64,000 nucleotides of DNA from WTHC01 sp965218725 (GTDB lineage Archaea > Thermoproteota > Nitrososphaeria > Nitrososphaerales > Nitrosopumilaceae): assembly GCA_965218725.1 (NCBI GenBank), contig CBDCLO010000002.1:775000-838999 (forward strand), read 5' to 3'. The translations under genes were made by a program, and so were the position numbers. The notes beneath the pieces were generated by a model, which was not told the origin of the DNA, did not search any database, and worked only from the letters and a program-made list of their open reading frames with translations. Below, one piece after another: positions 34,852 through 44,900 of the stretch. The stretch's first letter is position 1. Every line of letters starts with the position of its first letter.

Positions 34852-35439
34852 ATGAAATCAAGAAAATATACACTGAAACGTGAAACTACTGAAACTAATA
34901 TAACAGTTAGTGTTAATTTAGACGGTATTGGAAAAGTTAGTATAAACACAGGAATAAAATTTCTTGATCATGTTGTATCCACTTTTGGTAAACATTCACT
35001 GTCTGATATTATTTTACAGTCAAATTCAAAAGACAATATAAAACATCATCTTGTAGAAGATGTGGCAATTACTGTTGGTACTAGTATAAATCACGCACTT
35101 GGAAATAGGTCTGGAATACAACGATTTGGTTTTGCATCGATACCCATGGATGAGTCTTTAGTTGAATCTTCAATTGATCTAATAACTCGTTCATATAATA
35201 AAATACATCTTAAATTACAAAGAGATATGATTGAGGACATGCATAAAGAAGATATAGAACATTTTTTTGAATCTCTTGTAAAAAATCTTTGTTGTTGTAT
35301 ACACATATCTACTAAATATGGTACTAACGATCATCACATAATTGAAGCGGCAATTAAATCATTGGCAGTTGCATTTAGACTATCATCTACTATAGATAAA
35401 AAACAAGGATCAATATCAAGTACAAAGAATGTAATGTAG
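34852..35439 (+). CDS. hisB: Imidazoleglycerol-phosphate dehydratase
   Basis: A 195-residue dehydratase with the two-repeat metal-binding fold: INTGIKFLDHVVSTFGKHS and KHHLVEDVAITVGT in the first half and IEHFFESL and NDHHIIEAAIKSLA in the second. The His-rich motifs bind two manganese ions. It follows the HAD gene by 8 bases and precedes hisH by 4 bases. Confidence 0.95.
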   Translation: MKSRKYTLKRETTETNITVSVNLDGIGKVSINTGIKFLDHVVSTFGKHSLSDIILQSNSKDNIKHHLVEDVAITVGTSINHALGNRSGIQRFGFASIPMDESLVESSIDLITRSYNKIHLKLQRDMIEDMHKEDIEHFFESLVKNLCCCIHISTKYGTNDHHIIEAAIKSLAVAFRLSSTIDKKQGSISSTKNVM

Positions 35440-35443
35440 TGGT

Positions 35444-36049
35444 ATGGTAAAAATAGCAATTTTTGATTATGGTTCTGGAAATATATTCAGTCTTAAAACA
35501 TCACTTGAAAATATTGGTGCTGAAGTACATATAATAAATAGTTTTGACTATATAGGTAGCTACTCTGGGTTACTATTTCCAGGTGTGGGTAACTTTGATC
35601 CAGCAATAAAAACAATTAGCAGTAACTCTAAAAAATGTTTTAGTGATATTGTTTATAAAATTCCAATTTTAGGAATATGTCTTGGTATGGAACTATTATT
35701 CGAAAAAAGTGATGAAGGAAACGAGAATGGTCTTAATATATTTAAAGGAGAAGTAGTTTTACTTCCAAATAAACTGATAGTACCACATATGGGCTGGAAT
35801 AATATTTTAATAGAAAAATATAGTACACTTCTTGAAAATATACCTAATAATTCCCTGATGTATTTTATACACTCATATAGAATACAACCAAAAAATAATA
35901 GAATCATAGTTGCTAATTCTAATTATGGGGTAAAGATACCTGCAATAATAGAAAAAAATAATTTATATGGTACTCAATTTCATCCTGAGAAATCAGGCAA
36001 ATTTGGTTTACTAATATTAAAAAATTTTTTAAGGCAATGTAATAAATGA
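35444..36049 (+). CDS. hisH: Imidazole glycerol phosphate synthase, glutaminase subunit
   Basis: A class I glutamine amidotransferase of 201 residues: DYGSGNIFSL at the start, LLFPGVGNFD, the nucleophile loop ILGICLGMELLFE near residue 75, YFIHSYR and the catalytic FHPEKSG near 180. It feeds ammonia to HisF. Its stop overlaps hisA as ATGA. Confidence 0.95.
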   Translation: MVKIAIFDYGSGNIFSLKTSLENIGAEVHIINSFDYIGSYSGLLFPGVGNFDPAIKTISSNSKKCFSDIVYKIPILGICLGMELLFEKSDEGNENGLNIFKGEVVLLPNKLIVPHMGWNNILIEKYSTLLENIPNNSLMYFIHSYRIQPKNNRIIVANSNYGVKIPAIIEKNNLYGTQFHPEKSGKFGLLILKNFLRQCNK

Positions 36050-36744
36050 AAATAATTGCAGCAATAGATCTTATGAATGGGAAAGTAGTAAGATTGTTGC
36101 AAGGTGATCCAGATAAAAAAAAAGTCTATTCTGCTGATCCACTTAAAATTGCAAAAAAATGGGAAAATTGTGGAGCTGATATGATCCAATTTGTAGATCT
36201 TGATGCGACACTAGGATATGGTTCTAATATTTCAATAATTGAAAAAATAGTGCGTAATATATCAATTCCAACAATAGTGGCAGGTGGACTACGAAATGAA
36301 AAAATAATAAACGATACACTGAAATTTGCATCAAGAGTAGTGTTAGGCACTGCTGCATTTACGAATAAAAAGCTATTACAGAAACTTTTGGTATATAATG
36401 ATAGAATAATAATAGCTATTGATCATGTTTGTGGTAATGTTGCTATTGATGGATGGAAAAAAAAAACAGAAATAAGATTAGTTGATAGCATTGATAATTT
36501 CATTAAAACTGGATTTTCATATTTTCTTTTGACTGACATAGAAAAAGATGGAACATTGCAAGGACCTAATTTGGATGTTTACAAGAGTGTTTGTAAGATG
36601 CAAAAAGCTAACATATTTGCTGCAGGAGGTATCTCTAATTTGAAGGAAATCGCTAATCTAAAAAAAACTAACGTATATGGAATAGTGCTAGGTAAATCAC
36701 TATATGAAGATTTACTAATTATATCTGAAGTAAAAAAAATATGA
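36046..36744 (+). CDS. hisA: Phosphoribosylformimino-AICAR-phosphate isomerase
   Basis: A TIM-barrel isomerase of 232 residues: AAIDLMNGKVVRLLQG with the catalytic aspartate, FVDLDATLG, IVAGGLRN, VLGTAAF, LLTDIEKDGTLQGPN with the second catalytic aspartate, and FAAGGISN. ATGA overlaps link it with hisH before and hisF after, so these three steps are co-translated. Confidence 0.95.
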   Translation: MKIIAAIDLMNGKVVRLLQGDPDKKKVYSADPLKIAKKWENCGADMIQFVDLDATLGYGSNISIIEKIVRNISIPTIVAGGLRNEKIINDTLKFASRVVLGTAAFTNKKLLQKLLVYNDRIIIAIDHVCGNVAIDGWKKKTEIRLVDSIDNFIKTGFSYFLLTDIEKDGTLQGPNLDVYKSVCKMQKANIFAAGGISNLKEIANLKKTNVYGIVLGKSLYEDLLIISEVKKI

Positions 36745-37544
36745 CTTTGACTAAAAGAATTATACCATGTTTAGATGTTGACAATTATAAAGTTGTAAAA
36801 GGTTTAAATTTTTTGTCAATTAAAAATGTTGGAGATCCTATACTCTTAGCAAAAAAATATAGAGATGGTGGGGCTGATGAGCTTATTTTTCTTGATATAA
36901 CAGCATCAAGAGAAAAACGTGATATTATAAAGGATCTAGTATTAAAAATAGCAAAAGTCATAGACATTCCATTTAGTGTAGGTGGAGGAATATCCACACT
37001 AAAACATGCACGTGATATTTTACTTAATGGAGCAGATAAAGTTGCTCTCAATACTGCAGCAGTTGAAAATCCGTATTTAATAAATCAACTAATGAAATTA
37101 TTTGGAAGACAGTGTATTATAATTGCAATAGATGCAAAAAAAAACTATAATATTAAAAATAAAAAAAATATATTTTATGATAATTCAAAAAAATTTTGGT
37201 TTGAAGTTTTTATATATGGTGGAAAAAAAAGAACCGGGTTAGACGCAATAGATTGGGCAAAAAAAACTCAAACTGTTGGTGCAGGAGAAATTTTATTGAC
37301 TAGTATTGATATGGATGGAACAAGAAATGGATACGACATACAACTTACAAAATCAATAGTAGATAGTGTCTCTATTCCAGTAATTGCATCTGGGGGTTGT
37401 GGTACACCAGAACATATATTGAAAATTTTCAAAAAAACAAATGTGTCTGGAGCATTAGTAGCATCAATACTCCACAGTAATGCATACTCAATATATGAAA
37501 TAAAAAAATTTCTTAATAATAATAATATATATGTAAGATTATAA
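36741..37544 (+). CDS. hisF: Imidazole glycerol phosphate synthase, cyclase subunit
   Basis: The 267-residue TIM barrel has RIIPCLDVDNYKVVKGLNF, ELIFLDITAS, FSVGGGIST, DKVALNTAAVENP, GAGEILLTSIDMDGTRNGYD and VIASGGCGTPEH. It closes the imidazole ring and releases AICAR. It contains a short Lys/Asn-rich insertion near residue 137-150 (a region of A runs). It pairs with HisH and precedes hisI by 22 bases. Confidence 0.95.
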   Translation: MTLTKRIIPCLDVDNYKVVKGLNFLSIKNVGDPILLAKKYRDGGADELIFLDITASREKRDIIKDLVLKIAKVIDIPFSVGGGISTLKHARDILLNGADKVALNTAAVENPYLINQLMKLFGRQCIIIAIDAKKNYNIKNKKNIFYDNSKKFWFEVFIYGGKKRTGLDAIDWAKKTQTVGAGEILLTSIDMDGTRNGYDIQLTKSIVDSVSIPVIASGGCGTPEHILKIFKKTNVSGALVASILHSNAYSIYEIKKFLNNNNIYVRL

Positions 37545-37566
37545 GTAAAATTTGAAATAAGCTTGT

Positions 37567-37899
37567 ATGAAAAAAGAAATACAAGATATTGATTTTATAA
37601 AATGCAATAAATTAGTTCCTGTAATAGTACAAGATATTAACTCAAAAGAAGTTTTGACATTAGCATATTCCAATAAAAATTCATTACTTCTAACAAAAAA
37701 AACAGGAAATTCATGGTTTTGGAGTAGAACTCATAAAAAACTATGGATGAAAGGAGAAAAATCTGGAAATATACAAAAAGTAAAAAAAATTCTTGTTGAC
37801 TGCGATTGTGATACATTACTATATTTAGTAGTACCTACTGGACCATCATGTCATACCAATAAGCGTACATGCTTTCATTATGAATTATCAGCAAAATAG
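37567..37899 (+). CDS. hisI: Phosphoribosyl-AMP cyclohydrolase
   Basis: A 110-residue protein with TLAYSNKNSLLLTKKTGNSWFWSRT in outline, LWMKGEKSG, DCDCDTLLYLV and the last metal site GPSCHTNKRTCFHY. It opens the adenine ring of PR-AMP. It is the stand-alone cyclohydrolase; the HisE pyrophosphatase domain is absent here and no hisE gene follows, so that step must be encoded elsewhere. It ends the histidine operon. Confidence 0.94.
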   Translation: MKKEIQDIDFIKCNKLVPVIVQDINSKEVLTLAYSNKNSLLLTKKTGNSWFWSRTHKKLWMKGEKSGNIQKVKKILVDCDCDTLLYLVVPTGPSCHTNKRTCFHYELSAK

Positions 37900-38111
37900 T
37901 ATTTATGGCACTTTTATGTAACTAACAAAACTAAATTAGTACACACCTACTTTTGATGTGATACATTAATTGCCATTATATACACTATAACAAAAATATT
38001 AATAATATAGTTATGTAATAAATACATCTATTATATGTAAAATAACTAATTACAAATATTACCGTATGATCATTGTGATGTAATATACCGTATTAATTTA
38101 CTTTATAATTC

Positions 38112-38134
38112 AAAGTTAAGTAATACTTAACTTT
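38112..38134. promoter_or_regulatory. Perfect inverted repeat overlapping the thrC promoter
   Basis: AAAGTTAAGT and ACTTAACTTT form 10-base perfect arms around AAT. The right arm runs into the TATA box TTTATATTA (about 38132-38140). A dimeric regulator bound here would cover the factor B site of the thrC promoter. The rest of the 276-base gap after hisI holds no gene; TACCGTAT occurs twice in it (38060 and 38086). Confidence 0.5.
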
Positions 38135-38140
38135 ATATTA
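38132..38140 (+). promoter_or_regulatory. Box A (TTTATATTA) for thrC
   Basis: A TATA element lies about 40 bases before ATG 38176, implying a leader of about 14 bases. It overlaps the palindrome. Confidence 0.55.
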
Positions 38141-38175
38141 GAATTTTTTATCTATAGCCATGATCATAACATACC

Positions 38176-39396
38176 ATGTCTAAAATTTTTTTGCAGTGTA
38201 GGGAATGCAAAATAGAGTATAAACCGGACTTCAAATATATATGCGATTATTGTTTTAGCCCACTTGATGTTAAATATGATTTTTCTTTAATTACGAAGAA
38301 TTTATTTCAAAGTCGTTTTAATACATATTGGAAATATTTTGAATTGTTGCCGATAATAAATAAATCTAATATAGTTGATATTGGTAGCGGATTAACACCA
38401 TTAATGAAAGCTGAAAATCTAGGTAAAAAATTAGCTCTTAATAATTTATACATAAAAAATGATTCTGTGAATACTACATTTTCATTTAAAGATAGGCCTG
38501 CTGGAGTAGCAATATCTAAAGCCAAAGAATTTGGTATTTCATCAGTAGGTTGCGCATCAACAGGAAATCTTGCATCAGCAACTGCAGCACATGCAGCAAA
38601 AGGAAATTTTAAGTGTTTTATATTTGCACCAAAGAATATAGAAGAACCAAAAATTGTACAGGCACTTTCATATGGTGCTGAATATATTGCAATAGATGGT
38701 ACTTATGATGATTCAAATCGTATTGCAGCACAAGTTGGTGATCAAAAAGGTATAGGTATAGTGAATATAAATATGAGACCATATTACACTGAAGGTTCAA
38801 AAACATTAGCATTTGAAATTGCTGAACAACTTGGTTGGAAAACACCAGATTTTATTATTATTCCAGTTGGAAGTGGTGCAATGTTGAATTCAGTATGTAA
38901 AGGATTTGAAGAACTACAAAATACATGTTTGTTGAATGATATATCTAGAATGTGTATAGTAGCTGCGCAGCCATATGGATGTGATCCAGTAGTTAATGCA
39001 TTTAAAGAAAATAGGAGTGAAATTATTCCTATAGAGCAACCAGATACCATCGCTAAAAGTCTTGCAATAGGGGATCCAGGAGATGGTGCTTATGTTATTA
39101 AAAGACTTAAACAGTATAGTGGCTACGCAGAAAATTCTAATAACACAGAAATAATTGATGCTATTATGATGCTTGCTAAAACTGAAGGCATATTTACAGA
39201 ACCAGCTGGCGGAGTATCTGTAGCAGTGCTTAAAAAAATGGTTGAAAATAGAATTATTGATAAAAGTGATAGTGTTGTATGTCTTGTTACTGGCAACGGA
39301 TTAAAATCAACAGAAACATTAATTCATACAATACAAAAACCTCGTGTAATACAACCATACGCCGAAAAAATATTACCAGCAATGGGGTACAATTAA
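38176..39396 (+). CDS. thrC: Threonine synthase
   Basis: The 406-residue PLP enzyme opens with a zinc-ribbon-like cysteine region (LQCRECKIEYKPD and ICDYC), then TPLMKAENLG, the PLP lysine in STTFSFKDRPAG region near residue 107, CASTGNLASATAAHAAKG, PVGSGAMLN and the C-terminal TEPAGGVSVAV and VCLVTGNGLK. It makes threonine from O-phosphohomoserine. One base separates it from the E1-like gene, so they form an operon. A paralogous sulfhydrylase role with the same substrate is possible but not indicated by residues I can read. Confidence 0.9.
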   Translation: MSKIFLQCRECKIEYKPDFKYICDYCFSPLDVKYDFSLITKNLFQSRFNTYWKYFELLPIINKSNIVDIGSGLTPLMKAENLGKKLALNNLYIKNDSVNTTFSFKDRPAGVAISKAKEFGISSVGCASTGNLASATAAHAAKGNFKCFIFAPKNIEEPKIVQALSYGAEYIAIDGTYDDSNRIAAQVGDQKGIGIVNINMRPYYTEGSKTLAFEIAEQLGWKTPDFIIIPVGSGAMLNSVCKGFEELQNTCLLNDISRMCIVAAQPYGCDPVVNAFKENRSEIIPIEQPDTIAKSLAIGDPGDGAYVIKRLKQYSGYAENSNNTEIIDAIMMLAKTEGIFTEPAGGVSVAVLKKMVENRIIDKSDSVVCLVTGNGLKSTETLIHTIQKPRVIQPYAEKILPAMGYN

Positions 39397-39397
39397 T

Positions 39398-40717
39398 TTG
39401 ATAAAAATCACGTTCATAGTTCCATCAGTATTTAATAATAATAATGGAGAAAAAAAACTTAGTATTTCTTCTACAAAAACTACATTGTTAGATGTGTTCA
39501 AGAAAATTTCAGAAAACATTGGGATAGAATTTAAAAACAAAGTTATAAATTCAGATGGAACTCTTAAACCCATCATCAATGTATACATAAATGGAAAAAA
39601 TTCTAAATTCTATAAAGGAATGGAAACAACATTAAAAGATGGTGATGAAATTTATATTCTGCCGGCGGTGGCTGGTGGCAGTCAAGAGTTATCTGATATG
39701 GAACTTAATAGATATTCTAGACAAATAATGCTAGAAAATATAGGATATATGGGACAATTAAAACTAAGAAAATCAAGTGTATGTGTTGTTGGAGTAGGGG
39801 GACTAGGGAATCCAATAACTACAAGACTTACTGCTATGGGAATAGGAAAAATAAGAATAGTTGACAGAGATATAGTAGAACTGTCTAATCTTCCTAGACA
39901 AACAATCTTCGATGATTCTGATATAGGAAAAATAAAAGTAGAAATAGCAAAAAAAAAACTACAAAAAATAAATCCATCAACTAAAATAGAAGCATTACCC
40001 GTATCCATCAACGATCATAATTCAGTAGATATAATAGATAGATGTGATGTCGTGATCGATGCACTAGATAGTGTGAACGCAAGATATTCTATAAACAAGG
40101 CATGTATAGATAATAATATTCCATTAGTAACTGGAGCTGCTGTAGGAACATCAGGTCAATCATTTACCATAATCCCTAAAAAAAGCGCATGTTATTATTG
40201 CATGTTTCCTGATCTTGATGACGATTACATGCCTACATGTAGTATAGAAGGGGTCCACCCTTCAATACTATCAATAATTAGTGGAATAGAAACATCTGAA
40301 GCCATAAATATATTGCTTGGAAAAAAACCGAATCTTATAGATAAAATTTTACACGTGGATCTAGATACGCTGAATTTTGTATATACTAAAACATTAAAAA
40401 TCTTAGAATGTCCAATATGTGGTAACGGAAATAATAAAATAATAAAAACTGAGAAATTGATAGTAGAAGAACTTTGTAGTAGAAAAGGAAAAAGAACATT
40501 TTCTGTTACACCTACTAATGAATTTGAATTTAACACAAAAAAATTTATGAATATATCAAATATGTATGGGTTTAATATAGAAAATAAAAGCGAACTTGGA
40601 ATATCTATAAATACTAATAATATATCAATAGACCTCATGAAAAAAGGCTCTGCAATTATCACTGGTGCAAAAAATAAAGAAGACGCTATATCATTTTATA
40701 ATACTTTTGTTAAATAG
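39398..40717 (+). CDS. Ubiquitin-like (MoaD/SAMP) domain fused to ThiF/MoeB E1-like enzyme
   Basis: Residues 1-94 form a MoaD/ThiS-type beta-grasp domain ending in AVAGG, where such carriers normally stop with a free Gly-Gly. It continues into an E1-like adenylyltransferase: NRYSRQIML, nucleotide loop VGVGGLGNP (about 131-139), RQTIF, VIDALDSVNARY, zinc pair CYYC (about 267) with CPIC (about 347), and the MPTCSIEGV cysteine. The last 90 residues are a less clear C-terminal domain. Such enzymes activate carriers for sulfur transfer or protein tagging. Here carrier and enzyme are one chain, directly behind thrC. Confidence 0.85.
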   Translation: MIKITFIVPSVFNNNNGEKKLSISSTKTTLLDVFKKISENIGIEFKNKVINSDGTLKPIINVYINGKNSKFYKGMETTLKDGDEIYILPAVAGGSQELSDMELNRYSRQIMLENIGYMGQLKLRKSSVCVVGVGGLGNPITTRLTAMGIGKIRIVDRDIVELSNLPRQTIFDDSDIGKIKVEIAKKKLQKINPSTKIEALPVSINDHNSVDIIDRCDVVIDALDSVNARYSINKACIDNNIPLVTGAAVGTSGQSFTIIPKKSACYYCMFPDLDDDYMPTCSIEGVHPSILSIISGIETSEAINILLGKKPNLIDKILHVDLDTLNFVYTKTLKILECPICGNGNNKIIKTEKLIVEELCSRKGKRTFSVTPTNEFEFNTKKFMNISNMYGFNIENKSELGISINTNNISIDLMKKGSAIITGAKNKEDAISFYNTFVK

Positions 40718-40783
40718 TTCTTAATTTAAGACTAGTAATGATGTTTAAAGAATTAATGTGCGGCTAAAATAATTATATTGTAA

Positions 40784-41836
40784 TTGGTATTGTTTAATAA
40801 ACAATTGATAAATTATTTTGACTTAAAAAAATATGACCAAAGTGGGATGCATATAATCTATGATAGATGGCCAGAGATTGCCACATCATCATACGAATTA
40901 AATTATGATTATATAGACTTCAAAAACATTGATCATATTGTATTTGCTGGTATGGGTGGTTCAGGAGCAATAGGAGATATTTTCTCAGCAATCTTATCAA
41001 GAACTAATATACATGTTAATGTGGTGAAGGGATATTTACTACCAAAGACAGTTGACTCTAAAACACTAGTAGTTGTCACAAGTATTTCAGGTAATACTGA
41101 TGAAGCAATTAAAATTCTATACTCTACAAACAAATTAAATTGTAAAACAATAGTATTTTCTTCTGGAGGACTAGTTGAAAAATATTGTTTAAAAAATAAA
41201 ATAGAGTACAGGCGCGTACAAAAATTTCATTCATCTAGGGCATCTCTTGTTAACTATTTTTATTCTACACTAAAAGTTCTAGAACAAATACTCAAAATTA
41301 AAAAAACTGATGTTGCTGAATCAATAACCAAAATGAAAATAATGTCAAGATACATTTCTTCTTATAATCTTAGTGATACTAATGGTTCACTTAAACTAGC
41401 AAATTGGATAACAAATATTCCTTTAATGTATTATCCTTGGGGACTACAGGCAGCAGCCATTAGATTCAAAAACTCCTTACAAGAAAATGCGAAATCACAT
41501 GTAATAGTAGAAGATATTATCGAGTCATGTCATAATGGAATTGTCGCATGGGAAAAATCATCATGTATAAAACCAATACTGCTTGAAGGCGAAAATGACT
41601 ACATAAAAACTAAAGAACGTTGGGATATAATAAAAGAATATTTTAGAAACAATAATATAGATTATAGAGAAATATTTGCCATAAAAGGGAACATAATATC
41701 AAAACTAATTACGCTTGTGTATTTCCTTGACTATACGACAATCTACTGTGCAATAATTTCAAAACTAGACCCTACTCCAGTTAAATCAATTGAATTTGTT
41801 AAAAATAAACTTGTAACATTAACTAATTTTAAGTAG
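40784..41836 (+). CDS. Bifunctional phosphoglucose/phosphomannose isomerase
   Basis: The 350-residue protein has the archaeal PGI/PMI SIS-domain pattern: IVFAGMGGSGAIGDI near residue 51, VVTSISGNTDEAIKIL near 96, FSSGG near 125, and a C-terminal second SIS domain with FKNSLQENAKSH near 229. It interconverts fructose-6-P with glucose-6-P or mannose-6-P, supporting gluconeogenesis and glycan synthesis, such as for the S-layer next to it. TTG 40784 or TTG 40790 is the start. Confidence 0.88.
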   Translation: MVLFNKQLINYFDLKKYDQSGMHIIYDRWPEIATSSYELNYDYIDFKNIDHIVFAGMGGSGAIGDIFSAILSRTNIHVNVVKGYLLPKTVDSKTLVVVTSISGNTDEAIKILYSTNKLNCKTIVFSSGGLVEKYCLKNKIEYRRVQKFHSSRASLVNYFYSTLKVLEQILKIKKTDVAESITKMKIMSRYISSYNLSDTNGSLKLANWITNIPLMYYPWGLQAAAIRFKNSLQENAKSHVIVEDIIESCHNGIVAWEKSSCIKPILLEGENDYIKTKERWDIIKEYFRNNNIDYREIFAIKGNIISKLITLVYFLDYTTIYCAIISKLDPTPVKSIEFVKNKLVTLTNFK

Positions 41837-41911
41837 ATCTACCGCACTATTGTGTATTGATAATAGATATAACTTGAAATATAACTAAAAATGAACAAAT
41901 TGTCCATTAGC

Positions 41912-41922
41912 CTTATATATTA
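41912..41922 (+). promoter_or_regulatory. Box A (CTTATATATTA) of the S-layer gene
   Basis: A strong TATA element lies about 30 bases before ATG 41947, placing transcription start near 41943. The message would be nearly leaderless, as expected for a very highly expressed gene. Confidence 0.6.
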
Positions 41923-41946
41923 AATTTAAAAAAAAATAACAATAAC

Positions 41947-44900
41947 ATGAATAACGAAATAAACCGTAAATTAACTAGTCTTACATTAATAACAATAATG
42001 ATATTTGGGGGACTTTCAATTCCATCAATTATACCACAAGTCAGTGCAGCTAATGCTAACTTATTCGTATCTGCAGAAAATTCACAATTTGCTAATTACT
42101 TTGCAGGACCTATGGTTATAGAAGTAGTAATAATAGATTCAAGTGTGGGCTCAACCAGTATTGATACAGGTGAACCAAATGTAACCATAAATGGTAAAAA
42201 CCTACGAATGGTTCAGGCGACTGACGGTAATTGGTATGGATACTTTGCAGATAGAAACCAAGCACAAATAGCTGATGAAATTCAGAATACTGGTGCAACA
42301 GGCAGTGGATTAGATTTTGGTACATTTTGTAGTACTGATACTGATATATCAAATGGTATACTGAACATCAGTCTAACTGATAGCTCAGGCATCGCAGTAC
42401 CAAGTACAACAATGGGTGGCACACAAGGAACTGATCCAATTACCAATACATGTACTATATCTGCTGGAGATACAATGAATGTACTTAGACAAGAAAAACC
42501 ACTAAATAATAATAATAACATAACTGGAATAGGACAAATAGATATAAGTCAGAGTGCATGGCCTTTCATACAATTATATGATTTTGTACCTGGTAGCAAT
42601 GTAATTGTGCAATACAACAAAAGTAGTAATGTACAAAGTACTACACTTACTTTTGCTTCATCATCACAATTTGCTAACTTAGATCTAGATAGAGCTAAAT
42701 ATCCGCAAGGATCACAAGTTAATTTTACTATAACTGATCAACAACTTAATATTGACCCTACTGACGTAGACTCGTGGACATTTGGTACCGACGTAAGTAA
42801 TCTATCTACACATTACAATATATTTAACAAAAATGGAGATAATGTAGCAGATACATTAGGAGCATCAGCAAACATATACACAACATTAAATGAATTAATG
42901 TTTTCAGGCAATGGTGTATTAAGTATCAATGCAGATGCACAAGGCGCTGGTGATGTTATAAATATTGTAGATAATAATGATCAAATGACTATAGGCGATA
43001 AAGTAAGTAATGTATCAACTATAGGAGGTGCATTACCTGCTGGTACACAACCAGTTACAATTACAGAAATTGCACCAAATGCTGGCATATTTACTAACTA
43101 TGACGAACTAAACAATGCAAATGTTATTGTATCTAAGAGTGCAGGACGTGGTACGTCTGCAACAATTAACTATAATGGTCCACAAAGCATTCTAGTAGGT
43201 TATGGATTTGCAACAATTGATATGCAATCAGCTGATGACAGTGAATGGACATCAGGAGAAAGACTATCAGTTGTATTAGTGGATTCAGATGCAAATAAAA
43301 ATACACGAGTTGGTGAAAAATTAAGTATAAGTGATCCTGATACAGCATTACTACCTGCATTAAGTACAGGTGATCCATTTACACTAGGAGAATCTGGAGT
43401 GGAAAAAAATACAAAAGTTAAGGCAAATTATACCATAACAGAATCTACTTCTAAATCAGATCAAAATAGTATTATCAGTGATATAGTAAGTTCAGGTCTA
43501 GATACAAGTGTTGTAGTACAGAAATTCAGTGATAGAGCAATAATATCTACAAGTGCAACAACAAGTACATTGGTTAATGGATTAATTATTGATCTTGCAA
43601 CAACAGCTGAAGAGTTACGTAATTCAATACAAGATCCATATGACAATAATTTCCGTGGATTAAACTTATTTAATTACGATATAAGTTCTGTAGTTAACTC
43701 AGCAAATAACATAGACGTTTATTTAATTGCTAATGCAAACGACGAAATTATAAATAATAATGGAATTGTAACAACTCCTCTTCAAAGCATATCGCTATTT
43801 AACAATGGTTCATCAGCTGGATTAATTGATCTCAATTCAACACAATTGGGCAATGATCCTAAGAGTTTATATGAATTGATATTTAGCCTAGATGACGATA
43901 CAAACATAGGTTTATTCTTTAAATTTAGTAATCCAATAGAACTAGGTATAAAATCAGTAAATCCAATAGTAGCTGACTTTTTTACATTTGGATTTACTGA
44001 TGATGGAATACAATCCAATGAAAGAATAGCAAACCAAATAACGCGATTTGAATTAGAAGAAAATGGTACCAATACAAGTACTTTTGAAGGTACAATAGAA
44101 TACGTAATGATTAACCAATTGAATATACTAGATCCAAAGACACATGCTAACTTAAGTACAATATCATCAAATCCACAGTTCATTGTAAATGAAGATTTAA
44201 TAGATGAGAATGCACCACGGATTAATTACTATGACTTAGGTGCTGATGGAGTATATACACAGATTGCAGATCAAAGAGAGGCTATATCACATTCAGGAGT
44301 TATATCACTAGATTCTACTACATATAAGGTAGCAGATACAGTATCAATAACACTAGAAGACCAGGACTTAAATCAAGATAACAACTTAATAGAAATATAT
44401 ACAGTTGTAAGAAAACAAAATGATCCTGCATTAGATACAGTAGGCGCATCTGATTTACCAGTATTTAGTTTTGGTCCATTAGGAAAATTAGTAAGTATAA
44501 CTTTTGATGACGAGATATGGGCATCATCATCAGCTGTAATTAATGGTGTGTCATGTACAGACAATGATACCACTGACGGATTAGGTTCTACTGGTTTCAC
44601 ATTGATTGAAACAGGACCTGCAACTGGTATTTTTGAAGGTAATTTCAAAATACCAGAAACATATTGTGCAAGATCACATGGTGGTAAGATTATGTCAGTA
44701 ACAGGAACTGATATCGAAGTTAATTACTTTGATTTTAGAGATCAGTCTGGAGAAATAATAGAGGTTGGAAGTAGCGCAGGCATACGAGCTCATACAGGCT
44801 CTATAAGTCTGGATAGAACAGTATATCCAGTTCCATGGGGTGAAGCTAGTGACTTTGTAGAATCAACAACATCTACACCAAGTGGACGTTCGATATTTCC

